Source of the DNA: Anaerolineaceae bacterium
GTDB taxonomy: Bacteria; Chloroflexota; Anaerolineae; Anaerolineales; Anaerolineaceae
Length of the DNA: 61,501 nt
Direction: 5' to 3'
NCBI GenBank assembly: GCA_003524305.1
Contig: DQHW01000049.1
Location: 11,766 to 73,266, forward strand
This document shows positions 33,386-41,870 of the stretch, piece by piece. Numbering within the stretch: position 1 is the stretch's first letter; each line of letters begins with the position of its first letter. The notes below the pieces were generated by a model, which saw only the letters and a program-made list of their open reading frames with translations, had not been told where the DNA came from and did not search any database. Position numbers and translations under genes: made by a program.

Positions 33386-33892
33386 ATGTCTCATCCACTT
33401 GTTGAACAGCTTCGTTTCACCCGCTCCGAATTTATGCGCGCGCTGGAAGGACTCTCAGATGAAGACGCGCGAAAGCGCTTTCCACCGCTCAACTGTATCA
33501 GTTGGAATGTCGGCCACCTTGCCTGGCAGGAACAAACACGGTTACTTTATTTCGGCACTGGAAGAAAGTTGTTTCTTGAACTGGATTCCATTGTTGGCAG
33601 GGGGCAGCCCGCTACGACACCACCTTTGAATGAAATGATACATGCGTGGCAGACTGTTACCGCAGCCACTAATCTCTGGCTGGATAATCTGTCATCCGAG
33701 GATATGGTGAAGCATGTGGTCAAGGAAGGCATAGCCTCCGATGAAATATGGGGAACGGTTCTTCTGCGCGTGATCTATCACTACTGGTACCACCTGGGCG
33801 AGAACGCAGGTATTCGTCAGATGCTGGGGCATACCGACCTGCCTCAGTTCGTAGGTAATATTGATTCACAGGCTCCATACCGGGTTGAGTAA
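33386..33892 (+). CDS. DinB-like four-helix protein, copy 2
   Basis: 168 residues and clearly paralogous to copy 1: same length, same first block (HPLVEQLRFTRSEFMRALEG), same His pattern (NVGHLAWQEQ and IYHYWYHLGENAGIRQMLG), and the same end (LPQFVGNIDSQAPYRVE). A tandem duplication. GGGAGG precedes the ATG. The second His of the first motif is Gln here (AWQEQ instead of AWHEQ), so the metal site may differ between the two. Confidence 0.88.
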   Translation: MSHPLVEQLRFTRSEFMRALEGLSDEDARKRFPPLNCISWNVGHLAWQEQTRLLYFGTGRKLFLELDSIVGRGQPATTPPLNEMIHAWQTVTAATNLWLDNLSSEDMVKHVVKEGIASDEIWGTVLLRVIYHYWYHLGENAGIRQMLGHTDLPQFVGNIDSQAPYRVE

Positions 33893-33910
33893 CTTTGTTA
33901 GTTTAATAAT

Positions 33911-33937
33911 CCGCGGGGATTAATTAAACTCCCGCGG
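33911..33937 (+). terminator. hairpin after DinB-like copy 2
   Basis: CCGCGGG and CCCGCGG pair across an AT-rich loop. Confidence 0.65.
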
Positions 33938-33977
33938 TTTGTATTTCTCTTAGTTGTAGTTTATAAGGAGTAGAAAG

Positions 33978-35321
33978 TTGCTCATCGCTGTCTTTATTCA
34001 TTCTCTATTTTTCCTTGTGTTCTGGTTGACAAATTTAGCCTATCAGAAGTCGCTTAATGACTTCCTGATAAGCGCTACTGGCTTAAGAACCAATTTCCTT
34101 TTGATTTTCATGATATTTGCCAGTTTGGTTGCTGTTTGGAGCATCATAATTTTTCTCAGGCAACAACACGCCAGCAGAAAGGGTTCCACTTGGCCTTTTC
34201 TTATTATCAGCAATTTCTTTCTAATCTTTTTCTATGGCAGTTTCATTTTTATATTTTTAAAAAATTCAGCCCAATTGTATCGATTGGGGCAGGGATTTCT
34301 CTATTTCAGGCTCTTTTTCGACACTTTTTTTCTATTTTTAATTATTTGGATCATGCGCAGACGGGTGAAAGATGGTCGAGCAATGAAAAAACTCATGCTC
34401 TTAGCTGGTTTTATTGTGATTTGGCTGATTCCGTTGATTCTACCGCCTCAAAACGTTTATAAAGGAAATTTGCCAGAAAAGCCACTCCTGATTGCCCACC
34501 GCGGCGCAGCAAGTTTGGCACCAGAGAACACCCTCTCGGCCATGCAAACCGCAGCCGATCTTGGTGTTTATGGATTGGAAACCGATATCAGTGTCAGTAA
34601 AGATGGTGAACTTTTCTTAATGCACGATAACACTTTAATCCGGACTACAAATGTGGCAAAGATGTATTCTGAGCGAAAGAACTTACCGGCTGAGTCTTTT
34701 AGTTGGGACGAGCTTGCTGGATTGGATGCAGGAAGTTGGTTTTATAATCCGAGGAATTTATCCGGTGAACGCATCCCAACTATGGCTGAAGCGCTTCAAA
34801 TGGCCAAGAAAAACAACCTATATTTCATTTACGATTTACGAATTCCTTTACCAGAACATCCTTATGCTGATAGCGTGCTTGAACAATGTCTTGAAAGTAT
34901 TAAAACTTCTGGGGTTGTTGACCATACCTGGGTTTTGACGAAACCGGAGCAGATTGATTTGGTCCAGTCAATCTTACCCGCTGCTGTGCTGACAGCCGGG
35001 ATTGGTTATTATGAGCGTCCGCCATCACCAACAACGCTTGTAACGGATGGATTCAAGGTGGTTAACAGTGTTTACAGTCTTTCAAACCGCATGATCCATG
35101 CTTACCAGAAAGCCGGTTTATGGGTTAACCTGTGGCTTGTTGATGAGCCCTGGCAGTATTCTCGTCTCTGGCTAACGGGAGTGGATTCTGTGACGAGTAA
35201 TTATGTTCAATTATTTGCAGCCATGGATCGTCCCCGCCTGGCGATAACTTATCCTGTCTATATCGCGATTTGGAGTGTGATTGGATTGTTGGCAGGGTTA
35301 TTCTTGATCATAAGAAAATGA
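33978..35321 (+). CDS. glycerophosphodiester phosphodiesterase with an N-terminal membrane domain
   Basis: 447 residues with a TTG start after AAGGAG. Residues 1-165 hold five or so helices (IFMIFASLVAVWSIIIFL, and others). Residues 170-410 form the GDPD domain: LIAHRGAASLAPENTLSAMQ (HRG...PENT) and ETDISVSKDGELFLMHDNTL (E-x-D, H). It hydrolyses glycerophosphodiesters to glycerol phosphate. The membrane domain may link it to lipid or teichoic-type polymers. A last helix ends the protein. Confidence 0.9.
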   Translation: MLIAVFIHSLFFLVFWLTNLAYQKSLNDFLISATGLRTNFLLIFMIFASLVAVWSIIIFLRQQHASRKGSTWPFLIISNFFLIFFYGSFIFIFLKNSAQLYRLGQGFLYFRLFFDTFFLFLIIWIMRRRVKDGRAMKKLMLLAGFIVIWLIPLILPPQNVYKGNLPEKPLLIAHRGAASLAPENTLSAMQTAADLGVYGLETDISVSKDGELFLMHDNTLIRTTNVAKMYSERKNLPAESFSWDELAGLDAGSWFYNPRNLSGERIPTMAEALQMAKKNNLYFIYDLRIPLPEHPYADSVLEQCLESIKTSGVVDHTWVLTKPEQIDLVQSILPAAVLTAGIGYYERPPSPTTLVTDGFKVVNSVYSLSNRMIHAYQKAGLWVNLWLVDEPWQYSRLWLTGVDSVTSNYVQLFAAMDRPRLAITYPVYIAIWSVIGLLAGLFLIIRK

Positions 35322-35353
35322 GTTTTTGTTAACGAACTGAAAGGATACACGTT

Positions 35354-35806
35354 ATGCCCGAATCCAACTTTTTGACCCGCATCGAAACCGCCCGCAGCGG
35401 CACCAACCCCACCATCATTTGCCGTGTACCTTCAGGCTGGGTGGCGCTGGCAGATATGCAATATCTGCGCGGATACTGCATCCTCCTGGCTGACCCTGTT
35501 GTGGAATCCATTAACGCACTTGACCCACAAGCCCGAGCTCGTTTCATGTTGGATATGAGCATCGTCGGTGATGCCATTTTGCGTGTAACCGACTCCTTCC
35601 GCATTAATTATGGCATGTTCAGCAACGCGGACCCCTTTCTGCACGCCCACATTGTTCCGCGTTATAGGGATGAGCCCGATGAAATTCGGCGTCATCTGCC
35701 CTGGTCTTATTCTAAAGAGCATATGGCATCTGACCCCATTGATTTTGAAAGAGATCGTGAATTGATGATTGATCTGAAAGAGGTTATTGAAAGTCTTCTC
35801 GGTTAA
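35354..35806 (+). CDS. HIT-domain protein
   Basis: 150 residues. The HIT motif is DPFLHAHIVPRY (His-x-His) near 95-107. HIT proteins are nucleotide hydrolases or transferases. The protein lacks a second His after the motif, where classical HIT has H-x-H-x-H, so it may be a branched member. AAGGAT lies just upstream. It ends before a strong terminator. Confidence 0.8.
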   Translation: MPESNFLTRIETARSGTNPTIICRVPSGWVALADMQYLRGYCILLADPVVESINALDPQARARFMLDMSIVGDAILRVTDSFRINYGMFSNADPFLHAHIVPRYRDEPDEIRRHLPWSYSKEHMASDPIDFERDRELMIDLKEVIESLLG

Positions 35807-35814
35807 GTCTTTAA

Positions 35815-35849
35815 AGCAAAATCCACTCTCATAAAGAGCGGATTTTGCT
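35815..35849. terminator. bidirectional terminator
   Basis: AGCAAAATCC and GGATTTTGCT, with CTC and GAG, form the stem. It lies between the HIT gene and the small membrane gene that converge here. Confidence 0.85.
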
Positions 35850-35883
35850 AAAGGGAAGAAAAAGAAGAGGAAATTTCTCGGAA

Positions 35884-36165
35884 TTATTTTGCTGTTTTAT
35901 TTGCAGTTGCTGAGACCAGATCATTGACCGGGCTGCCTTCTTCAATTGGTGCAGTAGTCTCAAGCCATTGTTGAGATTTTTCGATAAAGAGCACCAACGG
36001 CCACAATAAGACATTCTTTAAAACATCCACCATGAACTGCATCCATTGCAGCCACTTGTATTCTCGCGGGTTGATCTGGTCCAGTTGAATGCGTGTGACG
36101 ATGATTCCCATCACAACATATATAAACAAAGGGGTAGAAAAAGCAGATAACGATTCAAAATTCAT
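35884..36165 (-). CDS. small membrane protein, last gene of the nitrogen block
   Basis: 93 residues with the helices LFIYVVMGIIVTRI and VLKNVLLWPLVLFIE, and a Glu/Pro/Ser-rich tail. No known family. It stands 283 bases downstream of amt2 and has two copies of the nitrogen-block dyad before its start, so it is likely controlled with the ammonium genes. Confidence 0.65.
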   Translation of the reverse strand: MNFESLSAFSTPLFIYVVMGIIVTRIQLDQINPREYKWLQWMQFMVDVLKNVLLWPLVLFIEKSQQWLETTAPIEEGSPVNDLVSATANKTAK

Positions 36166-36226
36166 GGGGCACCTCTTTCTTTTTTGTTCAATGGATACAT
36201 TTTACGGTTTTCTGCCGCCCTTGATA

Positions 36227-36244
36227 ATTACCCGTAAGGGCGAT
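36227..36244. promoter_or_regulatory. nitrogen-block dyad, site D
   Basis: ATTACCC-GTAA-GGGCGAT, 62 bases before the small membrane gene on the minus strand. Confidence 0.7.
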
Positions 36245-36311
36245 ATTTGGAATCGAATAATTGCAAAAATATCGAATAAATCAACAGAAAAGCCACAAAA
36301 AGGTAGAATCG

Positions 36312-36329
36312 GGTACCCATTTGGGTAAT
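36312..36329. promoter_or_regulatory. nitrogen-block dyad, site E
   Basis: GGTACCC-ATTT-GGGTAAT, 85 bp (eight helical turns) from site D. The spacer ATTT equals that of site A. Confidence 0.65.
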
Positions 36330-36448
36330 AGTTGGAGATTCATTGATCTCGAGAAGGTAATTTACATGTCATTTTTGGAAATGAATAGAGAGATCAAATC
36401 AAAATGACCTCTCTATTCTGAGAAATGTTATCGAAATTTATGGGGAAG

Positions 36449-37834
36449 TTACTCAAGCTCTGTAACTACATCAGGTGCATAGGCTTCAGCGCCATGTTCG
36501 GTCAAGTCAAGGCCTTCCATTTCTTCGGCTTTGCTCACTCTCAGGCCAACTATGCCTTTTAGGATACCAAAGAAGAGTACGATGCCGGTGATGATACACC
36601 AAGCAGCAACAGCCAAAATGCCAATGGTTTGCGATAAAATCTGGGCAGAATTGCCTGCAATTAAACCGGTGACACCATTTTCAGTTGCAAAGAGTCCGAC
36701 TGCCAGAGTTCCCCAGATGCCGTTCATCAAATGGACAGGCACAGCACTTACAGGATCATCAATTTTGAGTTTTTCAAGCAGAATGGCGCCATAAACGACG
36801 ACCACACCAGCCACTGCGCCAATTACGATGGAATAAACAGGGGTAACAAAAGCACACGGCGCAGTAATGGCCACCAAACCGGCCAGAACACCGTTTAAGG
36901 TCATAGAAAGGTCGGGTTTCTTGGTGACAAACAACCAACTGATAATCATTGCTACCATACCACCAGCAGCAGCAGCGATATTGGTGTTGACTGCCACCAG
37001 CGAAATGATATCTGCGTTAAATCCATCTGCAGCAAGTTGTGACCCGGGGTTGAAGCCGAACCAGCCAAGCCACAGAATGAACACACCAAGAACGGCCAGG
37101 GTTATGGAATGACCAGGAATCAAGCGCGGTTTTCCGTCTTTGGTAAATTTTCCGATGCGAGGGCCAAGGGCAAGAGCACCCATCAAACCAAGCCAACCGC
37201 CGACGCTGTGCACAACTGTGGATCCGGCGAAATCTTTAAAGCCTGCACCGAAAGGAAGGATTGCAAGCCAACCGCCGCCCCAAATCCAATGGCCTGAGAT
37301 GGGATAGATGATGGCCGAGATGAAGAATGAATAAACCAGGTAAGACTTGAACTGTGTTCGTTCAGCCATCGAACCCGAGACGATGGTTGCGGCGGTTCCT
37401 GCAAACACCAGTTGGAAGAACCAGAAGGCTAAAAGTGGCAAGCCGGCAACATCTTCACCGCCGGTCAGCAAAAAGCCGCTGGTGCCGATCCAACCACCTG
37501 CGCTGGAGCCGAACATGAAAGCATAGCCAATTGCCCAAAAAGCAAGTGTGGCAAAAACAAAATCGATCAGGTTTTTAAACAAAATATTGGTGGTGTTTTT
37601 GGCGCGAGTTAGCCCGGCTTCAACCAATGCAAAACCGGCTTGCATCCAGAACACCAAAAACGCGGTGACTAAAACCCAAACGGTATTCAATCCGCGAGTC
37701 AGGTCAACCACCGCATCAGCGGATTGGGCATAGACTGGTTTACTGGTGATCAGCAAAGCAGCTATTGCAGCAGGGATAACAACCCAACGAAGCCATTTTA
37801 TTGATTTAAGTGCAAACGAGACAGATCTGTTCAT
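36449..37834 (-). CDS. amt: Amt/Rh-family ammonium transporter, copy 2
   Basis: 461 residues with an N-terminal signal-like helix (VIPAAIAALLITSKPVYAQS) that copy 1 lacks. Family parts: FWMQAGFALVEAGLTRAKNT, GHWIWGGGWLAIL, AGSTVVHSVGGWLGLMGALA, and VHLMNGIWGTLAVGLFA. The tail VSKAEEMEGLDLTEHGAEAY is Amt-like. No PII gene follows it. The 54-base gap behind the upstream permease gene and its AAGGAGG ribosome site indicate an operon. Confidence 0.95.
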   Translation of the reverse strand: MNRSVSFALKSIKWLRWVVIPAAIAALLITSKPVYAQSADAVVDLTRGLNTVWVLVTAFLVFWMQAGFALVEAGLTRAKNTTNILFKNLIDFVFATLAFWAIGYAFMFGSSAGGWIGTSGFLLTGGEDVAGLPLLAFWFFQLVFAGTAATIVSGSMAERTQFKSYLVYSFFISAIIYPISGHWIWGGGWLAILPFGAGFKDFAGSTVVHSVGGWLGLMGALALGPRIGKFTKDGKPRLIPGHSITLAVLGVFILWLGWFGFNPGSQLAADGFNADIISLVAVNTNIAAAAGGMVAMIISWLFVTKKPDLSMTLNGVLAGLVAITAPCAFVTPVYSIVIGAVAGVVVVYGAILLEKLKIDDPVSAVPVHLMNGIWGTLAVGLFATENGVTGLIAGNSAQILSQTIGILAVAAWCIITGIVLFFGILKGIVGLRVSKAEEMEGLDLTEHGAEAYAPDVVTELE

Positions 37835-37887
37835 TTCAAAACCTCCTTATTAAAGATTACAAGAATTTGACGAAGCAAACGGATGGA

Positions 37888-39192
37888 TCAATACCATCCA
37901 ATTTGACTTTTCAATAAGACCAGTAAAGAACTGACCACCATCGCGGCGAGAGTGGCCGGCACGGCCAGCTTTAACCACTTTTTCCAACCCACCGAACCAT
38001 GATGTCTTTCGAGATAACCATATGCCACCACGTTGGCAGATGCACCGATGGGTGTCATGCTTCCGCCAATATCCACACCCAGGGCCAGAGACCAGACCAT
38101 CAGCGATAATTCAGGCATACCTGGCATGGATGCCAGGTCTTTGAGCACGTAACTCATCGCCAGTGCCAGCGGCACATTATCTACAATGCCGCTCAACAAG
38201 CCTGGCGCCCAATGGAGTGACATGATGAAAAGGTTTTGATTGGCGTTTGCCAGGCTTGCGAAAATTGCAGCCAAACCCTCAAACAGATGAACTTTTTCTA
38301 GTCCGCCGATCAAAATAAACAAGCCGCAGAAGAACAAAATACTTTCGCCATCCAGTTTGAGGATGACCGCTTTCTTGTGTTTGTCACTCAGCAGAAAGAT
38401 GGCAACGGTGGCAGGAATCAAGGCTGCTACAGCCGCATTGATAGGCAAGCCAATGAGGTGACTCAACGGCAGATGAAAGATCAACAACAGCACTGCAATT
38501 CCAAAGCAGATTAATCCGATTTTGGTTAATTGAGGATGAAGGTAACGCCGATTTGTATACTCAATTTCCATAATGGTGTATTCGGTTAACCATTGTTTGG
38601 ATGCGTTCAATGCTTTTCGATTGATCAAGTAAAAAATGCCAAGAATCAACAATGCAGTTACGATCGCAATGGGGCCGGTGTGGGTGGCAAAATCAGCGAA
38701 GGAAAAACCTAATGTTGTTCCCAATATCACATTAGGCGGGTCACCGACCAGGGTAGCCGAGCCGCCTGCATTGGCAGCACAAACTTCTGCGATCACAACC
38801 GGAATTGGGTCTAGCCTCAATAAATGGCAAAGTTGAACCGTCAATGCCGATAAAAATAACATCACCGTGATGCTATCCATAAACATGGATAAGAAAGCAG
38901 CCATCAGGATCAACACCACAAAGAGGGGAGCAGGGCGGTATTTTACTTTGCGTATAGCCGTCATTGCCAGCCAGTGGAAGAAACCCGATTCAGTCAAAAT
39001 GGATACCAGCACAAACATCCCGGCCAATAAGCCCAGGGTTTCCCAATTAATTGAATCAACCACATCTTTAGGGCTCATTATTCCAAAAACCACCAACAGA
39101 CATCCTCCCAACATTGTTACCCAGTGTCGTGGAAATTTTTCGCTGGCGATTGCTGCATAGACAATGACAAAAATCAGAATTGCTACCCACAT
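37888..39192 (-). CDS. ion-transporter-family permease (ArsB/NhaD/SLC13-like)
   Basis: 434 residues from the ATG at 39192, with AAAGGA upstream; an ATG ten codons earlier has no ribosome site. Twelve or so helices. The VGDPPNVILG motif near 155 and ATLVG before it mark the ArsB/NhaD superfamily; DKHKKAVILKLDGESILFF is the loop seen in the same group. Substrate unknown: candidates are Na+, a carboxylate or an oxyanion. Being first in an operon with amt2 and under the same dyad, it may serve nitrogen or ion balance. Confidence 0.8.
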   Translation of the reverse strand: MWVAILIFVIVYAAIASEKFPRHWVTMLGGCLLVVFGIMSPKDVVDSINWETLGLLAGMFVLVSILTESGFFHWLAMTAIRKVKYRPAPLFVVLILMAAFLSMFMDSITVMLFLSALTVQLCHLLRLDPIPVVIAEVCAANAGGSATLVGDPPNVILGTTLGFSFADFATHTGPIAIVTALLILGIFYLINRKALNASKQWLTEYTIMEIEYTNRRYLHPQLTKIGLICFGIAVLLLIFHLPLSHLIGLPINAAVAALIPATVAIFLLSDKHKKAVILKLDGESILFFCGLFILIGGLEKVHLFEGLAAIFASLANANQNLFIMSLHWAPGLLSGIVDNVPLALAMSYVLKDLASMPGMPELSLMVWSLALGVDIGGSMTPIGASANVVAYGYLERHHGSVGWKKWLKLAVPATLAAMVVSSLLVLLKSQIGWY

Positions 39193-39248
39193 GGTTTTTC
39201 CTTTAGGTTTAATAGCTTTCATTTTATGAATTTGAAGGGGATATTAGA

Positions 39249-39266
39249 ACTACCCGATCGGGCGAT
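39249..39266. promoter_or_regulatory. nitrogen-block dyad, site F
   Basis: ACTACCC-GATC-GGGCGAT, in the divergent interval, 57 bases before the permease start. Confidence 0.65.
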
Positions 39267-39332
39267 ATTTTTACTTGATAACCAAGAAATTAGAACTTGC
39301 TCTGAAATATTTCACAATAACCTGGGCTTTGT

Positions 39333-39350
39333 ATGACCCATACGGGTAGT
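39333..39350. promoter_or_regulatory. nitrogen-block dyad, site G
   Basis: ATGACCC-ATAC-GGGTAGT, 84 bp from site F (eight helical turns). It lies 93 bases before the pentapeptide-repeat gene. Confidence 0.65.
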
Positions 39351-39442
39351 AAAGTGTCTTGGTACTATTCTTGCAACCGAATTAAAGGTTATATCCACCA
39401 TAATTCAGTCATTATTGTGTTTTAAAAGAAGGGGCTGTTCAC

Positions 39443-40057
39443 ATGGATAATTCTCAATCAAGCGAAACTGAATACAACCGCGTTGAATATAAGAATCTTG
39501 AAATAAAAGAATCCAAAATGCAGTTGAAAGAATTCAATTCTTGTACTTTTTTAAAATGCAATTTCACCGGTACTTATTTTCAAAGGTGCAGTTTTCGCAA
39601 CTGTGTCTTTCAGAACTGTGATCTAAGTCTGGTCAATGTCAAAGATAGTACCTTTTCAAATACCCGTTTTGAAGATTGCAAACTCGCAGGCATTAACTGG
39701 ACCCAATCTGAATGGGCAACCAGTAAACTGATTCAAAAACCGGCTGATTTTATCGGCTGCGTTCTTAATTATTCATCTTTCATGGGCTTGAACCTCGAAA
39801 AAATGCTCATGACCCGCTGCATTGCCCATGACGTCAGTTTTGAAGATGCAAACCTGTCTTTTGTAGATTGCACCGGAACCGATTTTGAAAGCAGCCGTTT
39901 TTCTCACACCAATTTGACCTCCACGGATATGCGCGGCGCGAAGAACTACAATATTGATCCTATTCTCAATACACTGAAAAAGACAAAATTCTCCATGCCT
40001 GAAGCCATGTCTTTGCTCTATAATTTGAACATTGTTTTGGATGATGTGGAGAGATAA
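39443..40057 (+). CDS. pentapeptide-repeat protein
   Basis: 204 residues. From residue 20 on, five-residue units of the A(D/N)LXX type with Cys and Phe in the centre are seen (FNSCTFLKCNFTGTYFQRCS, then FRNCVFQNCDL, NVKDSTFSNTRFEDCKLAGI). They form a right-handed beta-helix. The function of most such proteins is unknown; some mimic DNA and protect gyrase. It diverges from the permease across sites F and G and may belong to the same regulon. AAGGGG is present upstream. Confidence 0.85.
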   Translation: MDNSQSSETEYNRVEYKNLEIKESKMQLKEFNSCTFLKCNFTGTYFQRCSFRNCVFQNCDLSLVNVKDSTFSNTRFEDCKLAGINWTQSEWATSKLIQKPADFIGCVLNYSSFMGLNLEKMLMTRCIAHDVSFEDANLSFVDCTGTDFESSRFSHTNLTSTDMRGAKNYNIDPILNTLKKTKFSMPEAMSLLYNLNIVLDDVER

Positions 40058-40090
40058 TCGATTTTCCCGTAAGGCCTAATTACTTATAGT

Positions 40091-40717
40091 TTGCATGGAT
40101 TACGATTGAAAATCGAAACCTACATAACAAAATTGAAGAACCTTCTTACCGAAAGCAGGTTTACTCATTCTGTGGGGGCTATGCAAACCATGGCTGAACT
40201 GGCTGATATATACTCGCTTGATCGACAAAAAGCTGAGACCATTGGGTTATTACATGATGCAGCCAAGGATTTATCCAAAGAAGTTATCGATCGAATAATC
40301 AAAGAAGGAAAAATTCGCATTCAACATAATTGTGAGATGGATTATGATAATTATTTGCACGGTCCTGTCGGAGCGTATTTAATTCAAAAGGAATTTGAGA
40401 TTACTGACCAGGAAATCATTGATGCGATTTATGTTCATACATTTTGCGATTGTGACAGAAATTTCAATAACCCCTTGAGTTGGTGCTTGCGTATTTCAGA
40501 TTTGATCGAACCAAACCGCGATTGGACAAAAATGGGTTGGATGGATGTGGGTGTCAAGGAATTGCGTAAAGTCGCTTTACAAGGACATATGAAGGAAGCG
40601 GCTTTGATACATTTAAACTTGGTTATTAAGTTGTTTAAAACAAATACAGTTACTATTCATCCGAATATATATCGTTGTATTGACGAATTATCATCTAATT
40701 TGTTATATTTACCTTGA
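40091..40717 (+). CDS. yqeK: YqeK-type HD-domain hydrolase
   Basis: 208 residues if the TTG at 40091 starts it; a TTG at 40106 is an alternative and no ribosome site is seen. HD signatures: RFTHSVGAMQTMAELA, ETIGLLHDAAKDLS, YLHGPVGAYLIQ, and ISDLIEPNRDW. This is the YqeK pattern (symmetrical diadenosine tetraphosphate hydrolase). Substrate Ap4A is inferred from the family. TATAGT at 40085 would place the transcript start almost at the first codons, so the gene may be leaderless. Confidence 0.85.
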   Translation: MHGLRLKIETYITKLKNLLTESRFTHSVGAMQTMAELADIYSLDRQKAETIGLLHDAAKDLSKEVIDRIIKEGKIRIQHNCEMDYDNYLHGPVGAYLIQKEFEITDQEIIDAIYVHTFCDCDRNFNNPLSWCLRISDLIEPNRDWTKMGWMDVGVKELRKVALQGHMKEAALIHLNLVIKLFKTNTVTIHPNIYRCIDELSSNLLYLP

Positions 40718-40731
40718 TTATGGAGGAGAAT

Positions 40732-41289
40732 ATGACAATTAGATGTTCAGTCTTTATTGCCACATCTCTCGATGGTTTTATCGCCCGCTCGGATGGCGAT
40801 TTTTCATGGTTGGATTCCTCGGCTCCGCAGATCGAGGGTGAAGATTTTGGCTTTGCCGAATTCTATTCCTCTGTTGATGCATTGGTGATGGGGCGCAAGA
40901 CCTATGAAACTGCCCTTGGTTTCTCTGAATGGCCCTATGCAGGCAAAAGGGTGGTTGTGCTCAGTAGTTCTTCTATATTAATTCCTCAAAACCTCGAAAA
41001 AGATGTTGAACATATAAACGCTTCCCCTGGGGAGGTGATCCAGCAGCTCGAATTAACCGGTGCCCGTTATGTTTATGTGGATGGTGGATTAACCATCCAG
41101 GGGTTTCTGAAAGCCGGCTTGATTAATGAAATGACTATTACCACCATTCCGATCCTGCTGGGCAGCGGTATTCCTTTATTCGGTCCGCTTGACCAAGACA
41201 TTCAACTGCAATTGATCACCTCCCGTGCTTATCCAAATGGATTTGTACAAACAAAATACAGAATTTACCATTCAAAATTGGCTGATTAG
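40732..41289 (+). CDS. RibD/DHFR-like reductase family protein
   Basis: 185 residues from the ATG at 40732 with GGAGG upstream. FIATSLDGFIARSDGDFSWL at the start, MGRKTYETALGFSEWPYAGK in the middle, and YVYVDGGLTIQGFLKAGL at the end fit the dihydrofolate-reductase-like fold of the RibD C-terminus. Such proteins use NADPH; the substrate is not known. It may be cotranscribed with yqeK. Confidence 0.9.
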   Translation: MTIRCSVFIATSLDGFIARSDGDFSWLDSSAPQIEGEDFGFAEFYSSVDALVMGRKTYETALGFSEWPYAGKRVVVLSSSSILIPQNLEKDVEHINASPGEVIQQLELTGARYVYVDGGLTIQGFLKAGLINEMTITTIPILLGSGIPLFGPLDQDIQLQLITSRAYPNGFVQTKYRIYHSKLAD

Positions 41290-41358
41290 GCTGATAATGA
41301 TATTAGCTGTTATAAAAAAAAATGAAAATGTAGTCCTTATTTTATAGTGGAGAAAATC

Positions 41359-41613
41359 ATGGCAAATCTTGACCGTATCTTAACCCTGACTGATCACAAC
41401 ATCCAATTCTGGCTGCGAACTATTGATGAGCAGGATCTTCTAAACGGGATGGTGGGTGTGAGTGCAGAAGTACGCCAACGCGTTGGTAACAATCTTTCAC
41501 CGCGTGCCAAAGTTGCTGTCCGTGATTACGTTGAAGCTCATTCAGATTTAAATCAGCACATCATTGATGCCAGTATCGCCCGGCTTGAATCTGCTTTAAA
41601 CATGATCAGGTGA
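41359..41613 (+). CDS. solitary FliG C-terminal-like domain protein
   Basis: 84 residues from the ATG at 41359 with GGAG upstream. The sequence ILTLTDHNIQFWLRTIDEQD, then VSAEVRQRVGNNLSPRAKVA follows the FliG C-terminal pattern (I-x2-L-D-x2-I-Q-x2-L-R-x-V-D-x2-DL ... S-x-x-V-R ... N-M-S-x-R-A). No flagellar gene is in the window. FliG C-type domains contact MotA and MS-ring proteins in flagella; here the role is unknown. It might have been recruited as a protein-binding module. Confidence 0.7.
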   Translation: MANLDRILTLTDHNIQFWLRTIDEQDLLNGMVGVSAEVRQRVGNNLSPRAKVAVRDYVEAHSDLNQHIIDASIARLESALNMIR

Positions 41614-41870
41614 ATTAAGCTTAAATCCAGGCATTATTTCCAAAGAATTTTCATCCAGCCTGGTAAAATAGGCTGGTTAGGTATTAACCGAATGGAGAGT
41701 TAAAGATATAATTTGGATTAATACTTAGGTTGGCAATTTTTCAGGGGATATTAATATTTGCAACTTTCACAAAGAAGAACCATGGATTAATTTTCTGACC
41801 AACAATTTATTGTTTGTGTTGTTTTCCAGTTCGATTTCAATATTTTCAATACTTGGTCTTAAAGGAAAAA

